A DNA stretch of 64,000 nucleotides. Origin: Candidatus Melainabacteria bacterium (lineage in GTDB: Bacteria; Cyanobacteriota; Vampirovibrionia; Obscuribacterales; Obscuribacteraceae). This document shows positions 43,269 through 51,316 of the stretch, in pieces (within the stretch, counting starts at the first letter, position 1; the number at the start of each line of letters is the position of its first letter). The notes beneath the pieces are model-generated. The model was not told the origin of the DNA, searched no databases, and saw only the letters and a list, made by a program, of their open reading frames with translations. The stretch covers positions 2,666,001-2,730,000 of the forward strand of contig CP064963.1 of the NCBI GenBank assembly GCA_016699165.1, written 5' to 3'. The translations under genes and the position numbers were made by a program.

Positions 43269-44465
43269 TCAACGTTCGCTTGGCGCGTACTCCACCACCT
43301 GCGGTGGCAGGTAATCGAACTGGTGGATTTTGAGCCAGGTGGGGTTGAGCACCACTGGTAGTGCGACCTTATCGGTCGGCGCGTATACTATCTCGCCAAT
43401 GACAGTGCCTCGTGGATCGCGATGAACTCGCTTAGCCAGAAAACCATCTTCACGCACGTGGAAGATGTAGTCGGCGCCTTTGAAACCGTTGCCATCCAGG
43501 TATTGAGTAACCTGTTTGAGCTTGCCGGTTTTCTCGTCAAACTCGGCTTTGAAAATGGCTGCACCATTGACATAGGCGGTCGTGTGGAAAAGCATCGCCG
43601 ACTTGTCGGCGGTTGCCGGCATCCAGCGCTGCTCAAGGTGAGTCGGGCTTGTTTCTTTGCCCAGAACCGAGTACCAGGGCGAGGTGCCGATTGCACCGAA
43701 TACCTGATGTTCTTCTTCCATTTTGCCATCGGCGTCAAAGAGCTTGATGGTGGTGCCATCCGAGTTCTGCTCGACGAAGACCCTGCTTTTCACCCCGTCA
43801 GGGTAATACCAGAACTCTTTGTACATCCGCTGTTGATGCACATGTCGGGCGGTGACTCGCCGGTCGGGACCGTACTTAATCCGCTCGAAACCGTCCTTGA
43901 TCCGACGGAAAGTCTCAACCAGAGCCATGTCCGCACCAAACTCGTCGGACAGAATTTTGCTCCACTTGGTGGTCTTGCTCAGGTTGCGATCGAACGATTC
44001 GAACTTCTTGAGCAAGCCGTCGGTCCCTGGATGATAAGTCCAGCGATGAGACAGCTCAGGCGTGACCATCGTGGTGCGACGCAGAACCTCGCCTTGAAGC
44101 GAATATTCGACGTCGCTCAAATAGTCGGCGCCGGTCGCATCGAAAAGAGCATGACGAATCAGAACTCGTGTGCCGTCGACTGGCTTCGAGAACGTCTTCG
44201 CTTCAGACAAAATGCCGTTTGGACTGAACCAGAAATTCTGGTTTGTACCGTCCGGCAAATCGACAGAAGCGAACTTCTTGGTGATGCGATCAGCCTGTAG
44301 TTCAACTTGACGAAACTCTTCTCCTTTTGGAACGCGAATCTTGTTGTCGAAGTTCAATTGCCATGTCTTGAAAGACTGGGCAGTTAAACTCGGCTGCGGC
44401 ACGCAAACGAAAGCTGCAGCTGCGACACACGCGAATAAAGCGATCCACAAGAGCATCCGTTTCAT
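43269..44465 (-). CDS. Secreted protein, FPDK/DGTT-repeat family, copy 5
   Basis: 398 aa. Signal peptide MKRMLLWIALFACVAAAAFV, then WQLNFDNKIRVPKGEEF, a variant of the FPDK motif. DG-x-T units are plentiful (PDGTNQNFWF, SDGTTIKLF, PDGVKSRVFV). On the opposite strand from copies 1-4 and 24 kb away. AGGGAGAA before the ATG. 113 nt upstream of the GH15-like gene with no clear terminator, so a joint transcript is possible. Function unknown. Confidence 0.82.
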   Translation of the reverse strand: MKRMLLWIALFACVAAAAFVCVPQPSLTAQSFKTWQLNFDNKIRVPKGEEFRQVELQADRITKKFASVDLPDGTNQNFWFSPNGILSEAKTFSKPVDGTRVLIRHALFDATGADYLSDVEYSLQGEVLRRTTMVTPELSHRWTYHPGTDGLLKKFESFDRNLSKTTKWSKILSDEFGADMALVETFRRIKDGFERIKYGPDRRVTARHVHQQRMYKEFWYYPDGVKSRVFVEQNSDGTTIKLFDADGKMEEEHQVFGAIGTSPWYSVLGKETSPTHLEQRWMPATADKSAMLFHTTAYVNGAAIFKAEFDEKTGKLKQVTQYLDGNGFKGADYIFHVREDGFLAKRVHRDPRGTVIGEIVYAPTDKVALPVVLNPTWLKIHQFDYLPPQVVEYAPSER

Positions 44466-44740
44466 GGGATTCTCCCTTAGTTAGGGGTGGTTGGTGTATG
44501 GGTGAGAAGTTGATGGTAAGTGTGCATCATGCGCAAAACGCGCGCGAAATGAAAACTGTGAATTGGGTTCTAATCGGTTACTGGAAGAATTTACCGGAAA
44601 ATATAAATGAGAAAGACAATGTCCCGAACCTACAAAAAGCTCATGACAACCTACAAGCTAAATAAATCTCATAGGAAACTCTTTGTTTAAGCCAATCTAA
44701 ACTATTGTCAAGGTGAAAGCCTATTAATATAGGCGAATCC

Positions 44741-44757
44741 TACTATAACACTTCGTA
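44741..44757. repeat. 17-nt terminator-distal dyad
   Basis: TACTATAACACTTCGTA, 17 nt beyond the terminator stem of the MFS gene on the minus strand. Confidence 0.5.
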
Positions 44758-44773
44758 CAATAACGGCCAAAAC

Positions 44774-44819
44774 AAAGGCAATGGGAGGAGAGAATAATCT
44801 CCAACCCATTCCTTTGCCT
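44774..44819 (-). terminator. Intrinsic terminator after MFS gene
   Basis: Minus strand AGGCAAAGGAATGGGTTGG pairs with CCAATGGGAGG.. arm in an imperfect stem ending TTTTGGCC; followed by T-rich sequence. Confidence 0.7.
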
Positions 44820-44823
44820 CAAA

Positions 44824-46062
44824 TCACGCCCAGGCGCGGAACTTCATCAAGTAGAAGTAGACCAGCGTGAAGAGCAACACAGCCACTCCACTAACGCAAA
44901 GCGTGATGGTGAGCCCGAATTGACTAGCCATTCCACCTGCCATCAAACCGGCAAGCGGTCCTACGCCAAGCATTGACACCGAGAAAGCGCCCATGATGCG
45001 ACCGCGCGCACCAGGTGAGACTGCTAGCTGAACGGCCGACTGACCGCAATTCAACTGAACCGCACCCGCCGCGCCAGCCAGATACGCTCCTAAAAGCGAG
45101 ACAGCAAGCGAGGACGACATAGCCAGAATCAAGACTGCCACTGAAAGTACAAGACAGGCATAGCCGATTCCATAGCGCAAGCGCTTAGGGTCGACACCGG
45201 CCACAAGAAGCGATCCCGAGAGGGCTCCAATACCACCGGCACAAGCCATGAAGCCCATCGTGGTCGCGCTCCCGTGCAGGAACTTGTCCACTATGACCGG
45301 CATGAGCACGTTGTACTGAGTACCAAATATGGTGACAATTGCCATCATACCAAGCGACGAGGCGATACGTGGATCTTTGAGGAAGGTGAGCAGATTCTGC
45401 CCATCTCCACCATTCTTCTTGCGCTCGATTATTGCCTGCGGGTCACTTTCGCTGCGTGTGCGAATCATGTGCAGAGTAATAAGCGGAGCCAGAAAACTGA
45501 CTGCGTTCAAAGCAAAACACACTCCTTCACCCCACAGGACAATCACTAATCCAGCCAAGGCGGGGCCTAGCATTCGGCAGGTGTTCCAAATGGCGGAAGA
45601 GAGCGCAAGGGCGTTTGTGAGACGCTCGGGTTCGACCAGATCTGGTGCAAACGACTGTCTTGCAGGAAACGAAACGGCAGTGATGGTGCCGCCAATGAAA
45701 GCTAGCACGAGCAAGCTCGTCATATCGATGTTACCGGTGAGAGTCATCACCGCAAGCACGCCTGACTGGAACATAGCCAGAGCCTGACAGGCGATAAGAA
45801 TCTTGCGCCGGTTGAATCTATCCGCCAGAATTCCTCCAGGGTAGCTGAAGAGCAGCATGGGGAGCGTGTTGGCGAATGTCGCCATTCCCAAGGCCGCTGG
45901 CGAGTCTGTGAGCTTGTACACAAGCCACGGAAGAGCAATCATCTGCATCCATGTGCCGATGATCGAGATAACTTGGCCGATGGCATAAACACGGAAATTC
46001 CGGTTATCCATCGACTGGAAAGTATTCTTCAGCCACTGATGGGCTTTTTGATTCCAGGTCAT
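44824..46062 (-). CDS. MFS transporter (MFS_3, EntS-like exporter group)
   Basis: 412 aa, 12 membrane helices of the major facilitator superfamily. The N-terminal half has NFRVYAIGQVISIIGTWMQMIALPWLVYKLT and the loop 2-3 motif GGILADRFNRRK, typical of the MFS_3 group of drug/siderophore exporters. Substrate unknown. Start at 46062 preferred because GAGGCG lies about 7 nt upstream, while the longer frame reads through the terminator of the preceding gene. Confidence 0.9.
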   Translation of the reverse strand: MTWNQKAHQWLKNTFQSMDNRNFRVYAIGQVISIIGTWMQMIALPWLVYKLTDSPAALGMATFANTLPMLLFSYPGGILADRFNRRKILIACQALAMFQSGVLAVMTLTGNIDMTSLLVLAFIGGTITAVSFPARQSFAPDLVEPERLTNALALSSAIWNTCRMLGPALAGLVIVLWGEGVCFALNAVSFLAPLITLHMIRTRSESDPQAIIERKKNGGDGQNLLTFLKDPRIASSLGMMAIVTIFGTQYNVLMPVIVDKFLHGSATTMGFMACAGGIGALSGSLLVAGVDPKRLRYGIGYACLVLSVAVLILAMSSSLAVSLLGAYLAGAAGAVQLNCGQSAVQLAVSPGARGRIMGAFSVSMLGVGPLAGLMAGGMASQFGLTITLCVSGVAVLLFTLVYFYLMKFRAWA

Positions 46063-46117
46063 GATTTCGCCTCTTGCAAAAGAGTGAGTTTGGTGTGATT
46101 TAGAAAGTGCGAAAAAC

Positions 46118-46150
46118 GGCATCAGGGCTGGATGCCCCGATGCCGCCATT
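46118..46150 (-). terminator. Hairpin between YvlD-like and MFS genes
   Basis: GGCATCGGGGCA / GCCCTGATGCC on the minus strand followed by GTTTTTCGC. Confidence 0.7.
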
Positions 46151-46185
46151 ACTTCAGCTAGCGATTGCTAACGCGCTTTCGTTGC

Positions 46186-46545
46186 TCAGTTCGAGCTTGA
46201 GCGGTTGAGAGTGTTGTGCAGAACGGCGTTGCCGATCCAGAAGAGGATGCCGGCAAGAAACGCCGCGCCGAACGAAGAAACGCTCAGATACTGCGGGAAA
46301 AGCCAGCCCATCGCTTGGATGCTGAGCGCAGGGAAAAGCAGATAAGCGAAGATGCCCAGTCCCAGAGTGCCGATGGTGAAGATCGCCAGACCCAGGTTGA
46401 CGAGGTATACGACGAGTCCGAAGAGGAGACCGGCGACCACACCTTCTGGCCAGAACGAGCCGTGGAAGGTGATGCCGCTGACGACTGGGAGAAGGAAGAC
46501 GAAGAGGAACGCGTTTACGAGAACGCGCATGATGAGGCTTTGCAT
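46186..46545 (-). CDS. YvlD/DUF360-like (phage holin family 4-type) membrane protein
   Basis: 119 aa, four membrane helices. N-terminus LIMRVLVNAFLFVFLLPVVSGITFHGSFW and a repeated FSV.SFGAAFLAGILFWIGNAVL segment resemble the widespread YvlD/DUF360 group, annotated as 'phage holin family' although it is not a phage gene. Role unknown, often stress-linked. AAGGAA precedes the ATG. Confidence 0.75.
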   Translation of the reverse strand: MQSLIMRVLVNAFLFVFLLPVVSGITFHGSFWPEGVVAGLLFGLVVYLVNLGLAIFTIGTLGLGIFAYLLFPALSIQAMGWLFPQYLSVSSFGAAFLAGILFWIGNAVLHNTLNRSSSN

Positions 46546-47122
46546 GTTAATGCATTCCTTGTGTTTGGTTGATTTGATTTGAAGTTAGAAGCTGTGCAAA
46601 GAGATTAGAAACACCAAAAGAGTTGGCGAGAAAAGAAAAGACTCTGAGACTTTCAAATATTTGACCCACTTGATTCAAGAGTGTTGAAGAAGTGAGAGCG
46701 GGTAGAAGAGTGTATTAGTAATATTATTACTAGATACTCATGATTTAAGCACCTAGCGCAGCTGCATGAGCCACTTTTGAGACAGCAAGATTAGAGTCGC
46801 TTAAGAATCAAAAAGATGCGTCTAAATCACCCTTTAAGTACCCCACAAAGCCAATTTCTGGTATCATATATAGTGTCATTGATTACAATTCAGACTTTAA
46901 AGCACTATAAAATGTGAACTCATGTTTATATAAGCGCAGTTTTATTAGGGGACTCAAAAGCTTTTCCATAGGGTGAAGTTATCACTTGTTTTACTTTCTT
47001 TTAGCCTCTACCTGAACCCAACCAACCCTAAATTCTCTATCTCTTGCAGTTTTTTTTCGCAGTCACAACGCTGCGTAGAGCTGCACCCTCATCATCAACC
47101 TCCAAACGAAATGGAGTAATGC
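46546..47122. other. Divergent intergenic region
   Basis: 577 AT-rich bases without a gene. Contains a 17-bp perfect palindrome (TAGTAATATTATTACTA, 46717-46733, with inverted arms compared with the terminator-distal dyad) and a YTAGCR element. Confidence 0.55.
46753..46767. promoter_or_regulatory. YTAGCR periodic element
   Basis: CTAGCG-CAG-CTGCAT, 208 nt upstream of the YvlD-like gene and 356 nt upstream of the gene at 47123. Confidence 0.45.
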
Positions 47123-47599
47123 ATGACTGGTAACAATGGGACTGGAACCAAAGGTCGAGATCGTTCTCACTTGAGAGTTGTGCCTGCAGCAGGTCTTCCG
47201 GCACCGGAAACCACTTTGCCGCAGACCAACACTGGCTACTCTGCATGGGATCCCAATCGTACTCCTCCGTCGTCAAAGCTGGTCGAAATCGTTCGCGAAC
47301 TGATCGCAAACGGTATCGTGCGAGTCAACACCGGCAAATCTCGCGAGGAGCGCTTCAAGTTCACCTGCTCCAAAACAGGCGAATTCGGCTGGATCATCGT
47401 CACTCGCTTCGATGCAAATCACATCATGGTGAGATCCAACGATGGACAGATGGACATCGGCAAACCGCCAAGCTTTCATCGTACTGGCAAACGCGAACAG
47501 GCGCATGGCTTCATCATCGACGTCATGGCGCATCTTTGCCAGTTCATCGGCAACTACCAGCAAATCAAAATCTCGCACGAGCTCGACTTGGACACGTAG
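47123..47599 (+). CDS. Hypothetical protein
   Basis: 158 aa. A flexible Gly/Thr/Pro-rich N-terminus (45 residues) precedes a compact domain starting SSKLVEIVRELIANGIVRVNTG, a helix with amphipathic character. No membrane segment. TGGAG lies about 7 nt before the ATG. 43 nt separate it from the next gene, so likely co-transcribed. No family recognised. Confidence 0.68.
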   Translation: MTGNNGTGTKGRDRSHLRVVPAAGLPAPETTLPQTNTGYSAWDPNRTPPSSKLVEIVRELIANGIVRVNTGKSREERFKFTCSKTGEFGWIIVTRFDANHIMVRSNDGQMDIGKPPSFHRTGKREQAHGFIIDVMAHLCQFIGNYQQIKISHELDLDT

Positions 47600-47642
47600 C
47601 GGGATTCGCTCTCAATCGTCAACTGCAACATCGGAAAAAGAT

Positions 47643-48260
47643 ATGAGCAAAATCAGTTACTGGCATTGCATGCCGGTGAATCTCATTTCCGGTCCGGTTC
47701 TCGTTCCCGACCCCAAGTATTCCGACACCGACTTTCTGCCGGGGTACAAGTGGCTCGAGAATCACATCGGATATTTTCCGCTCTTCATGGCAGCGGGAAA
47801 CGAAGACCAGGCGCCGTATAACGCTGGGTACAACAATCAGTGGCGCGTGGTTTTATCCTCTCGTTACTGCAAAGAGAAGAAGCGTGTTGTCGCAATTTCT
47901 CGTCGAGCGAAAGGAGATGTTCTCAACTTCGCCATGTTCCGCTTTGACAAACTGCCTGAAGTTTGCTGTTTTCTCGACAGCTCCTGGTGGTCGGTCGGAG
48001 TTTTGACTCCTCATCTCAACCACGAAGTACCCAGAGAAAGCGAAGTGCGTTCTGTGCTGAAGCGCTCCTGGAGCCATGCTCGTTGGTTGCGTGAAATCCG
48101 CAACGACAAAATCTCAGCCGAACTTGTCGTACCCAAACTCGACCTGCGTGATGCAGCTGAAGTCTGGGTGCGCAACAAGAAGGCAAAAGCACATTTGGAA
48201 AAGCTCGGCTTCAAAAATGTGCAGGTGCGTCGCATTCCTGTCGAAGCGCCCTGGTACTAA
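47643..48260 (+). CDS. Hypothetical protein
   Basis: 205 aa, soluble, aromatic-rich (MSKISYWHCMPVNLISGPVLVPDP, CCFLDSSWWSVG) with a basic C-terminal third (KKAKAHLEKLGFKNVQVRRIP). The start at 47643 follows GGAAAAAG; the frame continuing upstream to 47442 overlaps the previous gene and is rejected. No family recognised. Confidence 0.7.
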   Translation: MSKISYWHCMPVNLISGPVLVPDPKYSDTDFLPGYKWLENHIGYFPLFMAAGNEDQAPYNAGYNNQWRVVLSSRYCKEKKRVVAISRRAKGDVLNFAMFRFDKLPEVCCFLDSSWWSVGVLTPHLNHEVPRESEVRSVLKRSWSHARWLREIRNDKISAELVVPKLDLRDAAEVWVRNKKAKAHLEKLGFKNVQVRRIPVEAPWY

Positions 48261-48296
48261 GTCTGGCACTAGCTCTTTCAAGAAAGGAGGGCTTCT

Positions 48297-48899
48297 GTGT
48301 TAATACAAATCGCATACGCTTTAGCCCTCGCTCCTGTAAGTTACTTCGGAGTGAGAGCTGTCTCCTTACATTACCAGCGAGAACTCGGCGACAAAGGTGT
48401 GATGGTGATGCGGTGCCTTCAGGCGCTGCTCATTTTCACACCATTCCTTGCCGCGCTTAGTCCGTGGAGCAACCTCTACAGTGTGTCGGTGATACCGATC
48501 ACCCTGTTGATTCCGCTTTGGGCCGGACATGAATTGTACGTGGACTTTCTGGCCTTTCGTGAAAGAAGAAAGAAATTACGGCTCTTCGTCAAAGTGCTTG
48601 AATCTTTCATCGAACACGATTTCGAGTCGATCGACAAAGATGGTGATGATTCGCTCAGTGAGCAGGACATCGTCAATGCGTCGATTAGCTTCAGTCAGCA
48701 CGAGCCCGACAAAGCTGCAGCCTTAGAACAGCTTCTGGTCAACATCGCCGACGTGGGACACATTGTCGGTGTGATAGAACAGGAAACATATTCTGGGGAC
48801 ACTTTGATTGGATCGGTTAGGCGAAACATTTATGCCGTAAGGAAAAGCGACCTTCGTAAGTATCCTGCAACCTTGCGGTCTAAATTCCAAACATGGTGA
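48297..48899 (+). CDS. Membrane protein with EF-hand, copy B
   Basis: 200 aa: three to four N-terminal membrane helices, then an EF-hand loop DKDGDDSLSEQD (Asp at positions 1, 3 and 5, and Asp 12 in place of the usual Glu), a helical segment and a C-terminus NIYAVRKSDLRKYPATL. This matches copy A at 16883 in order and in the IYAV..DL..Y motif. Start is GTG with a strong AAAGGAGG about 7 nt upstream. Likely a Ca2+-responsive membrane protein. Confidence 0.8.
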   Translation: MLIQIAYALALAPVSYFGVRAVSLHYQRELGDKGVMVMRCLQALLIFTPFLAALSPWSNLYSVSVIPITLLIPLWAGHELYVDFLAFRERRKKLRLFVKVLESFIEHDFESIDKDGDDSLSEQDIVNASISFSQHEPDKAAALEQLLVNIADVGHIVGVIEQETYSGDTLIGSVRRNIYAVRKSDLRKYPATLRSKFQTW

Positions 48900-48910
48900 C
48901 TCGATAATTG

Positions 48911-48961
48911 GATGAGATGAAACTGTTCAGAGGAATTTTCCTTTGAACGTTTCACCTCATT
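48911..48961 (+). terminator. Intrinsic terminator after EF-hand gene
   Basis: GATGAGATGAAACTGTTCAG / TTGAACGTTTCACCTCATTC imperfect long stem. Confidence 0.75.
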
Positions 48962-48978
48962 CCAATTTTCAAAGTTTA

Positions 48979-48995
48979 TACTATTACCGATAGTA
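48979..48995. repeat. 17-nt dyad between two convergent terminators
   Basis: TACTATTACCGATAGTA, arms exactly palindromic; 18 nt from the left stem and 20 nt from the right stem. Confidence 0.6.
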
Positions 48996-49014
48996 AGACT
49001 AAATTTAAAAAGTA

Positions 49015-49059
49015 GAAGTGAAGGAGGTCTCGTTTATAAACGAAAACCAACTTCACTTC
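49015..49059 (-). terminator. Intrinsic terminator of the phosphatase operon
   Basis: GAAGTGAAGG..CGTTT pairs with AAACG..CCAACTTCACTTC; T-rich on the minus strand. Confidence 0.75.
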
Positions 49060-49064
49060 AAACT

Positions 49065-49313
49065 TCACTGCCCCTGGGAATTGGGACAGTTCTGCGCATC
49101 AGCACCAGCACACGGGTCACCATATTCGGCACTACCGATTGGAACCTCTGTGCCGTCTTCCTCAACGAGGAAGGCTTCGGCGGTGCCACAGCATTTGGGA
49201 TGCTCGACTTCGATGTCGTGCGGTCCCGGCTGCAACACCTGGTCGAACTTGACCTGGCCGTTGTACTTTACACGCAGGTGGAACGGCTCTTTTGGATCCA
49301 TCTGAATCCGCAT
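49065..49313 (-). CDS. Small hypothetical protein, last gene of phosphatase operon
   Basis: 82 aa, beta-rich looking, with four Cys (HPKCCGTA, DPCAGADAQNCP). No signal peptide. AGGAGAG about 5 nt before the ATG. 75 nt after the degenerate metallophosphatase gene and before the operon terminator. No family recognised. Confidence 0.7.
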   Translation of the reverse strand: MRIQMDPKEPFHLRVKYNGQVKFDQVLQPGPHDIEVEHPKCCGTAEAFLVEEDGTEVPIGSAEYGDPCAGADAQNCPNSQGQ

Positions 49314-49388
49314 GAGTCTCTCCTGCTGTTATTGATTGCAGTTAAGAGAGACAGGCTTTTAGCCTGCCTCTCCAGCGGTAGAGTCGAA

Positions 49389-50513
49389 TTACTTCTTCGA
49401 CTTCGCCTTGGCCGGAGCCTTGGCTTTTGTCGACTTGGAAGCCGGCGCAAGCGACAGCTCCTCGCCACGCGGCAAGCAGCACGCTTTGTCCTCGGTGTAG
49501 ACCTTGCCGTCCACGACGAACGAGCGACGCCCGTCCTTGCCGCGGATGATAGGCACAGCCTGACCGAAGATTTCGCCGTCGACGACGACGCCAGTCCAGA
49601 AGCCTGAAGCGCGGCGATCGTAGTCACGCAGGTGCCCCATGCGAACAGGGTCCCACAGATAACCGACCTCGTGCGCCTCGAAGTAGTTCAGCTTCGGAGC
49701 CGGAACGGTGTCGCCCGAGTTGGTGAACCAACCCGAAGCAACCTTGCCGTCGAAGGAGCGGATGATGTTGAGACCACGCTGCTCCCACTCGATCAAAGCG
49801 GCATCACCCGGATGACGACGACGGAAGTCGCCAATCATGAACAGGTATTTGCCGTTGACCAGAATTGCCGAGCCGAAGCGCAGCACCTGAACCAGCGGTT
49901 CATCCTTGAGACCGAGCAACTCGTCCAGCCTGCGCGGGAGCGAGCGAGTCGGGTCGGAGGGAAGGTCGCTTGGGTAATCGTAGTCTTCCTTCTCCATCGC
50001 CTTGGAAATCTCGCGCGAGGAGCGGGCGTCGCGATGACGCTTCACCTGCTCAATCCACTCGAGAAGACGCACTTCGTTGCCCATCGAAAGATGGGTCGCC
50101 GAAGGCAAATAGAAGAACTTCGAACCCGAAGCTTTCTGGATGGACTTGATGAAATCGCCGCAGCTCTCGCCGAGGGCGAGAATCTGGTCTTCGAATCCGC
50201 CGGTTTCCATAGCCTTGCGAATTTCGGGCGAGTCGGGATAGTCGTGGAGGAAGTTGGATTCATCCTCCCCGATGGCCTTGAAGGCCTCTTCGTCGATCAG
50301 TCCGCCGAGCCCGATGACCACCGACTTGGAGTCGGAGACGTACTTCAAGACCTGTTCGGTCATGTTGCGGTCATGGTTCGGGAAATAGACGTGACCAATC
50401 GCGGTAATGCGAGTGCCGTTCGGCAGCTTGAGCCGGTTGATGCCAGCTTCCGCCAGTGACGTCTTGGGGTCTTCCTTGACGACGACACTCTTGAATTGGG
50501 TAACTTTCGACAT
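49389..50513 (-). CDS. Degenerate metallophosphatase paralogue (pseudo-enzyme)
   Basis: 374 aa. Aligns along most of its length with the active-looking metallophosphatase two genes upstream: LPNGTRITAIGHVYFPNHD vs LPDGTRIVFIPDMHAPAHN, and a C-terminal FGQAVPI..VVDGKVY vs LQVLPI..VYDGKVY. Every metal-binding motif is lost: DxH becomes HxY, GD becomes GG, GNHD becomes ATHL, GHTH is replaced by FDGK. Expected to have no phosphatase activity and perhaps a regulatory or scaffold role next to its active sister. A Lys/Ala-rich C-terminal tail (KSTKAKAPAKAKSKK). AAAGGA before the ATG; 18 nt after the HAD gene. Confidence 0.8.
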   Translation of the reverse strand: MSKVTQFKSVVVKEDPKTSLAEAGINRLKLPNGTRITAIGHVYFPNHDRNMTEQVLKYVSDSKSVVIGLGGLIDEEAFKAIGEDESNFLHDYPDSPEIRKAMETGGFEDQILALGESCGDFIKSIQKASGSKFFYLPSATHLSMGNEVRLLEWIEQVKRHRDARSSREISKAMEKEDYDYPSDLPSDPTRSLPRRLDELLGLKDEPLVQVLRFGSAILVNGKYLFMIGDFRRRHPGDAALIEWEQRGLNIIRSFDGKVASGWFTNSGDTVPAPKLNYFEAHEVGYLWDPVRMGHLRDYDRRASGFWTGVVVDGEIFGQAVPIIRGKDGRRSFVVDGKVYTEDKACCLPRGEELSLAPASKSTKAKAPAKAKSKK

Positions 50514-50531
50514 GTGATAAATCCTTTCGAA

Positions 50532-51293
50532 TTAGAGCAGGAGGTCGCGCGCCGCGAGTTCCGAATAGAACTCGAGAACTGCGGGACCGACCTGGCTCAG
50601 GTTGTCGAGGCACACCACGTTGGGTGCGGTGATACCAATGTTGTACGGCTGCGGAACGAGGAGAGCAACATTGCCCGTCTGACCCACACCGACCGCCGTC
50701 TCGGACGAATCCTCGACGATGAGCGGAATGTGATTAGAGATCATGTTGTATTTCTTCTCGCCCGGGCGCATGAAGCGCAAGTCGCGATTGGCATTGAGGC
50801 CAAGCCGCTCGACGAGTGCCTTGGTCACGCCCTGTGCGACACCGTAGTGGAAGCCGGCAGCGTTGCTGTCGGGGCGGGTATCGGAAGCGCCCGGAGTCCA
50901 GGTCCAGATCTTGGGATTCAGACCAGCGTCCTTCAGGGACTTCAAAGTAGCAACCGACTCCTTGTAGAAAGGCAGGTCGCCGTAGCCGTCAACAGCCTTG
51001 CGGGCGAAGTTGACGAAATCAGCCAGAAACTGCTCGTCGGTCATCGGATTGTCCGGGTCAAACTGCATGTGATACAAGCCGATGCTTTTGGCATCGATCT
51101 TGAACCCATGCGTGTTGTTGACGTGACGGACGAACGGTCCGGTCCAATCGACGAGGGTATTGTGAAGGTCGAAAACGACATCCCGGGACCACTTGAAGTC
51201 GGTTCCGGGTTTGAGGATGCTGCGGGGAATGTTCAAGCTCGGACCCTTATAGCCCGAAACGCGACTCCGCGCAACTTTCTTGTTGGTGCTCAT
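50532..51293 (-). CDS. HAD-like hydrolase with altered motif I
   Basis: 253 aa, HAD fold. Motif I reads VVFDLHNTLVDW: nucleophile Asp 42 is kept but the second Asp (general acid/base) is His 44. Motif II likely TWT (KIWTWTPG); motif III/IV EKKYN..VEDSSET. The basic N-terminus (MSTNKKVARSRVSGYKG) is flexible. Some HAD subfamilies tolerate changes here, so activity is uncertain. AAAGGAG before the ATG; 23 nt after the metallophosphatase gene. Confidence 0.78.
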   Translation of the reverse strand: MSTNKKVARSRVSGYKGPSLNIPRSILKPGTDFKWSRDVVFDLHNTLVDWTGPFVRHVNNTHGFKIDAKSIGLYHMQFDPDNPMTDEQFLADFVNFARKAVDGYGDLPFYKESVATLKSLKDAGLNPKIWTWTPGASDTRPDSNAAGFHYGVAQGVTKALVERLGLNANRDLRFMRPGEKKYNMISNHIPLIVEDSSETAVGVGQTGNVALLVPQPYNIGITAPNVVCLDNLSQVGPAVLEFYSELAARDLLL

Positions 51294-51316
51294 TTTGCAC
51301 TCCTTTCTTGTGAGGC

